DNA from: Myxocyprinus asiaticus
Lineage: Eukaryota > Chordata > Actinopteri > Cypriniformes > Catostomidae
Direction: 5' to 3'
Assembly: GCF_019703515.2 (NCBI RefSeq)
Contig: NC_059365.1
Coordinates: 42,552,501 to 42,616,500, forward strand
DNA length: 64,000 nucleotides
Position numbers and translations under genes: made by a program. This document shows positions 60,100 to 64,000 of the stretch, in pieces (the first letter of the stretch is position 1; every line of letters starts with the position of its first letter). The notes under the pieces were generated by a model. That model had not been told where the DNA came from and did no database searches. It saw nothing but the letters and a program-made list of their open reading frames with translations.

Positions 60100-61765
60100 G
60101 GGCCAGGAGTCGAACAGGCTCACCGAGTTTTGTGCCGATCGGCCTCCGTTAACCTTGTCTAATAGGTGCTCAAATTTCATTGGCCGACAGCGGCCATGTT
60201 TTTTGAGATACGCCAATGTCCTCAGACAGTCATGGCACCTCGGACAACACTGCATGATGATTTTCAACTCAATCAGACTAACTGTTGCGTAGTTAGAGCT
60301 GTTTTCCTGTTTTTTTTTTCCTGTTATAGCGCCACCAAGTGGCCACTGTGTTTTTTTTTTTTTACTGTGACCTCAGATTGAGCTCATACACATGTGTACC
60401 GAGTTTGGTGAAAATATCTCATTTCGTTCGGGCGTTATAGCCATTTTAGTAAAAATGTCCTGCCCTTTTCGAACATTTTGGTACCCCTTAGCGACCGTGA
60501 GTCGAAATTTAAACTTTTTTTGATAATTATTGATAATCAGACTCCAGAGTATATCTCTGCACTGGTTCCGATTGGGCAAAAAAACCTAGGACTCATTCCC
60601 AAAAGTAGGTTTTTAACATTATCTGAAATATTTACCGAACGGTTTGACAGACACCAATGCTTCTTGAGGCAAAGTTGTTTAGAATGAGAAGAGCTATCAG
60701 GTGATATATATTAGTTGTGTTTTTTCACAACACTGCATTATATACAACCATTAACACCTACAAAAATCGTGATAGCACCACCTAGTGGATGATTTTTTAA
60801 AAACTTTGCACAACCCTCTCAGACCAAGAGTCAAATAGATCCACCAAGTTTCGTTCCGATCGGTCATTGTTAACCTTATGTAATAGCTGCTGAAATTTTA
60901 TTGGCCAGTGGCGGCCATGTTTTTCAACATACGTGAATGTCCATATAGACGATGATGGCAGCTGAGACAAAGACAATGTATGCAAATTTTGAAGTTAATA
61001 GGATGAGCGGTTTCATAGTTACAGCCAATTTCATGTTTTTCTTTTGTATTATAGCGCCGCCATGTGACAAAACCACGCCAACTTTTCTGGGCGACCAAAG
61101 ATTGACCTCTTACATAAGCAGGCCAAGTTTGGTGAAGATATCTCATTTCCTTCAAGAGTTATAGCCATTTATGTAAAATTGGCCGCTCCTACTTCCTATG
61201 TTTTCACATACCGTAGCTAGCTCTAGTTGAAAGTTCAAACTTTTTTTGATAACTTTTGATATTGAGGCTCCATAGAATCGTTTGGCACTGGTTTGGTCCC
61301 AATCGAAAAAAAACCTAGGACTAGTTCACAAAAGTATGTTTTATGAAAAATCAAAGATGGCGGAAATTTTTTATAGGCGGAAATGAAATTGGAGATATGC
61401 GTTTTGTTTGGTTTGAGCCAAGGATTCCTGGTATAAAGCACTTGAGTCTACGACAAGCGGTCTAGAAGTTATGAGCAGTTTCGCATTTTTGATTGCTGTA
61501 GCACCCCTATTGACCGATTTGGCCGAGTCCGTGTTTCTGAGTAGCGAGCAATACTACTACCATCTGACCAAGTTTCAAGTCTCTAGGCCTTATGGTTTGC
61601 TCTGCCCATTCAGTTTTATGGTGGAATAATAATAATAATAATAATAATAATACAAATCTTAACAATTACAATAGGGTTTCAGCGCTAAGTGCTTGAACCC
61701 CTAAAAATCCTTACAATTATAATAGGGTTTCAGCCCTTCGGGCTTGAACCCCTAAAAAACATATT
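60100..61765 (+). repeat. Modular dispersed repeat, copy B
   Basis: Related to 52312-53795. The GCGCCAC-type motif is at 60327, 60773, 61052 and 61499. The segment around 60125-60470 recurs around 60850-61180: GTTAACCTTGTCTAATAG against GTTAACCTTATGTAATAG, and GAGTTTGGTGAAAATATCTC against AAGTTTGGTGAAGATATCTC. The repeat distance is about 720 bp. The array ends in (ATA)n at about 61625-61652 and then a tandem pair of GGGTTTCAGC...GCTTGAACCCC units. Confidence 0.75.
61661..61756 (+). repeat. Tandem pair of 48-bp hairpin-like units
   Basis: Two adjacent units: ACAATTACAATAGGGTTTCA with GTGCTTGAACCCCTAAAAA, and ACAATTATAATAGGGTTTCA with GGGCTTGAACCCCTAAAAA. In each, GGGTTTCAGC and GCTTGAACCC are roughly complementary. 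It forms the end of modular repeat copy B. Confidence 0.8.
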
Positions 61766-64000
61766 TTACATTTCAGAACTCAAAACTTAATCCCCAATGC
61801 AATAAAAGCATTTATTGAAACCAAGTCGCAAAAATGTCTCGTTCTCTACGTCCACACCTTCCCTACATCACTATGGGGTCCATTAATTTATGACCGCCTC
61901 TACAGCAACAAACATCAATGCCTACTTTACATCATCACACCCTTGGTCCCGCCCACTGGTGCTTAGTTTGTAAACAGAGAGAGAGCAGGGCAGACAGGCC
62001 TAGTATGGCCTAATAACTATTCCAGAACACCAAAGGGGACCCAATTATTTTTGTATATTAACATCCACTAGACAGACGTCTTTGACCATTGTCATGCATC
62101 TCGTGCCGCTTTTAAAAGACATGGTGTTGAGTTACAACTCTGAAAAGGAGACTCCATTCTCTTTCATTTAGCTGAGTTGCTCTTGCTGTTTTGAGCACAA
62201 ATGCATCCTGAACATGTTCTTGTGCCCATCTGTCCTATTTTTAATTGTTGGTGTATGTAAACATGCACTAGATGGACGTCTTTGACCGTTTTGATGCATT
62301 TCCGGCAATGTGCACCTCAGTGCAGGATGATACTGTATGTTTGTCTTGTTTTACTGTGTTTTGGACTATGTATGTGCGATTTTTTTTTTTTGTTTGTTTG
62401 TTTTTTTGCTCATATCAGCTTTGATTGCTTGTGAACCAGTCATATTACGATTCAAGTTTTGCAGTATGATTCAATCATGCAATTCAGTCATTATACGATT
62501 CAAGATGCAAACCGTTCCAAATGATTCAGTCTGATTTGGTGAATTGTTTCAACAAGTTCAACTGGTTTACTGAAAAGAACCGGTTCAAAAGAATAATTCA
62601 TTCACGAACAGGAGATTACTCCCTAAAATCTCCTTGCGTGTTTCAAGGAAGAAAGAATATAATAAGATAGGAACCATACATAGAGACTTCATACAGATGC
62701 TGTATTAGCAACTGTTCGTATGGACTGCAATACATCTGCCATATTGGAAACATCAAGAGCTGTCCGTAAACACATTAAAATGAATATATAGATGCAGTCT
62801 GCAACTGAGGATTCTTTTTTCCCCTACAATTTTCACATGATTTGATTTTCCATAAACATCTGACAATATTGTAGATGATATAAAAATAAAAATAAGTATT
62901 GGTAAAACACTCTCCTAAGTAATGTTGATAATTATAGCACTGTCTGATGCTTAAAGCTTCTAATAAAAGTGGTGGGATGAGTCATCATAAACACAACAGT
63001 GTGGGTAGGTCATACAGTAGGTCCAGACAGAATCTGCAGAATTTGTTCAGATTTTCAGCTTTATTAAGTACAGCTGAGAGTACTATACACTTATTGGTTC
63101 CTGAAAGCATCCTGACATTAGCTGAATTATCTAATAAACAAACATGCAAGGGGCAAGGAATGCCTAGACCTTTTCTGAATCACAGAAATCGCAATTCTGC
63201 TTTTCTGCAAAGTTCTGTGTGCACAGATTCCATCTCGGCATAAATCTAGCTCAAAAAACATACTTAATATATAGTCTTTGTTCATTCAAATCATATATTT
63301 GTTATTAAATCATACAGTATAACAAGTTCTACACATAGTAAGTTCTATCCATATACTGTATATAATTAACCATAACCTGGGATATTAAACTACTAGACTA
63401 AATTAATAAATTAAACTACATTAAACTACAAATTAAAATAATTACAGTGCAATTTATAGTCTAACTTTTCATGTACATCTATATTACCATACAATGAGTG
63501 TGTATTACACATTTATTAAATAATGACAGTCAAGTATTCATACTTGTGTTAAGTTAGCCAGTATTTTGATTTCTGATAAATACAACCACAGATACACTAT
63601 AAAAAAAATGCTTTCAGAGTTTTATAATAGTTAGTACTGTAAATAATACTAAATGCAAAAATCATTATATCCATTTGTTCTTTTTTTTTCTTTTTTTAAA
63701 GTTCTCTTCAAATCAATATATTTCACACTAAATCAGTTTACGCAGCGCTCTGAGGCATCTTAACCATTGACTTACATACAGACAGATCTCCTTGTTGACC
63801 GTTTCAAGATGGCGGTGCAGTGGATGTATCCGAAACCGCCAAATAATGTATCTATGTATTTATATATATGGTTGAAACTACATGGGGGTGAATAAAGGAG
63901 GACAAAATGTTCAGTTTTGGGTGAAATATTCCTTTAACAGGCCTGATTTGAACTTAAATGGTTGTCAGCCAATTGAAACATCAATATTTTTAGTCATTAC
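61766..64000. other. Intergenic sequence with minor repeat traces
   Basis: 61767-61850 is a fragment of the repeat also seen near 27960. About 62560-62610 has AAAGAACCGGTTCAAAAGAA, a common fish repeat motif. Near 63880 is GTTTTGGGTGAAATATTCCT, part of the palindrome type seen at 31707. No gene is supported. Confidence 0.45.

Noticed and set aside
60327..61510. CRISPR-like array from the regularly spaced GCGCCAC motif
   Set aside because: Spacings are hundreds of bases and the spacers are themselves related to each other. The host is an animal.

Overview
The window is animal nuclear DNA, almost certainly from a ray-finned fish and probably a cyprinid. The only conventional gene I can identify is the 3' end of gabra2, a GABA-A receptor alpha subunit. 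Its penultimate coding exon (7693-7895) and terminal coding exon (35604-35909) lie on the + strand, separated by an intron of about 27.7 kb. The cyprinid guess rests on the mobile-element mix: Tc1-like elements, hATs, DIRS-type retrotransposons, a tRNA-derived SINE, an L2/Rex-like LINE, piggyBac pieces and simple repeats. No bacterial gene organisation, CRISPR array, rRNA or functional tRNA gene was seen.

Layout. 1-7692 is intron or upstream sequence with a Tc1 remnant (about 2230-2812) and a hAT element (4577-6079) carrying a nested SINE (4991-5437). 7896-35603 is the gabra2 intron. In order it holds a mariner-like remnant (9060-9603), two Tc1-like elements that abut at one TA (11262-12830 and 12833-13789), a near full-length DIRS-type retrotransposon (16212-22590), a 260-codon open frame of unknown function on the minus strand (25226-26035), an internally deleted DIRS copy (28728-31706), a long palindrome (31707-32395), a short LTR-like insertion (32416-32670) and a nested Tc1 complex (33586-35007). 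35910 to about 37680 is the likely gabra2 3' UTR and flank.

Downstream, 37801-43367 holds a small hAT MITE (37801-38080), an inverted-repeat element with 5-bp target duplications (38524-39102), and a three-layer nest: a hAT (39583-43367) contains an inverted-repeat MITE (39847-42834), which contains a truncated DIRS copy (40136-42798). From 43.4 to 52 kb there is mostly AT-rich sequence with small MITEs and a second DD36E-type Tc1 fragment. 52.3-53.8 kb and 60.1-61.8 kb are two copies of a modular repeat. Between them lies a LINE (about 54165-58085) whose 990-codon ORF is interrupted by a single stop codon.

Functionally there is one neuronal ion-channel gene end embedded in a large transposon graveyard. 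Target-site duplications let the order of several insertions be read directly. Most element reading frames are broken. The exceptions are the LINE ORF (one stop) and the unrecognised frame at 25226-26035. All family names come from reading the sequence; no database search was run.
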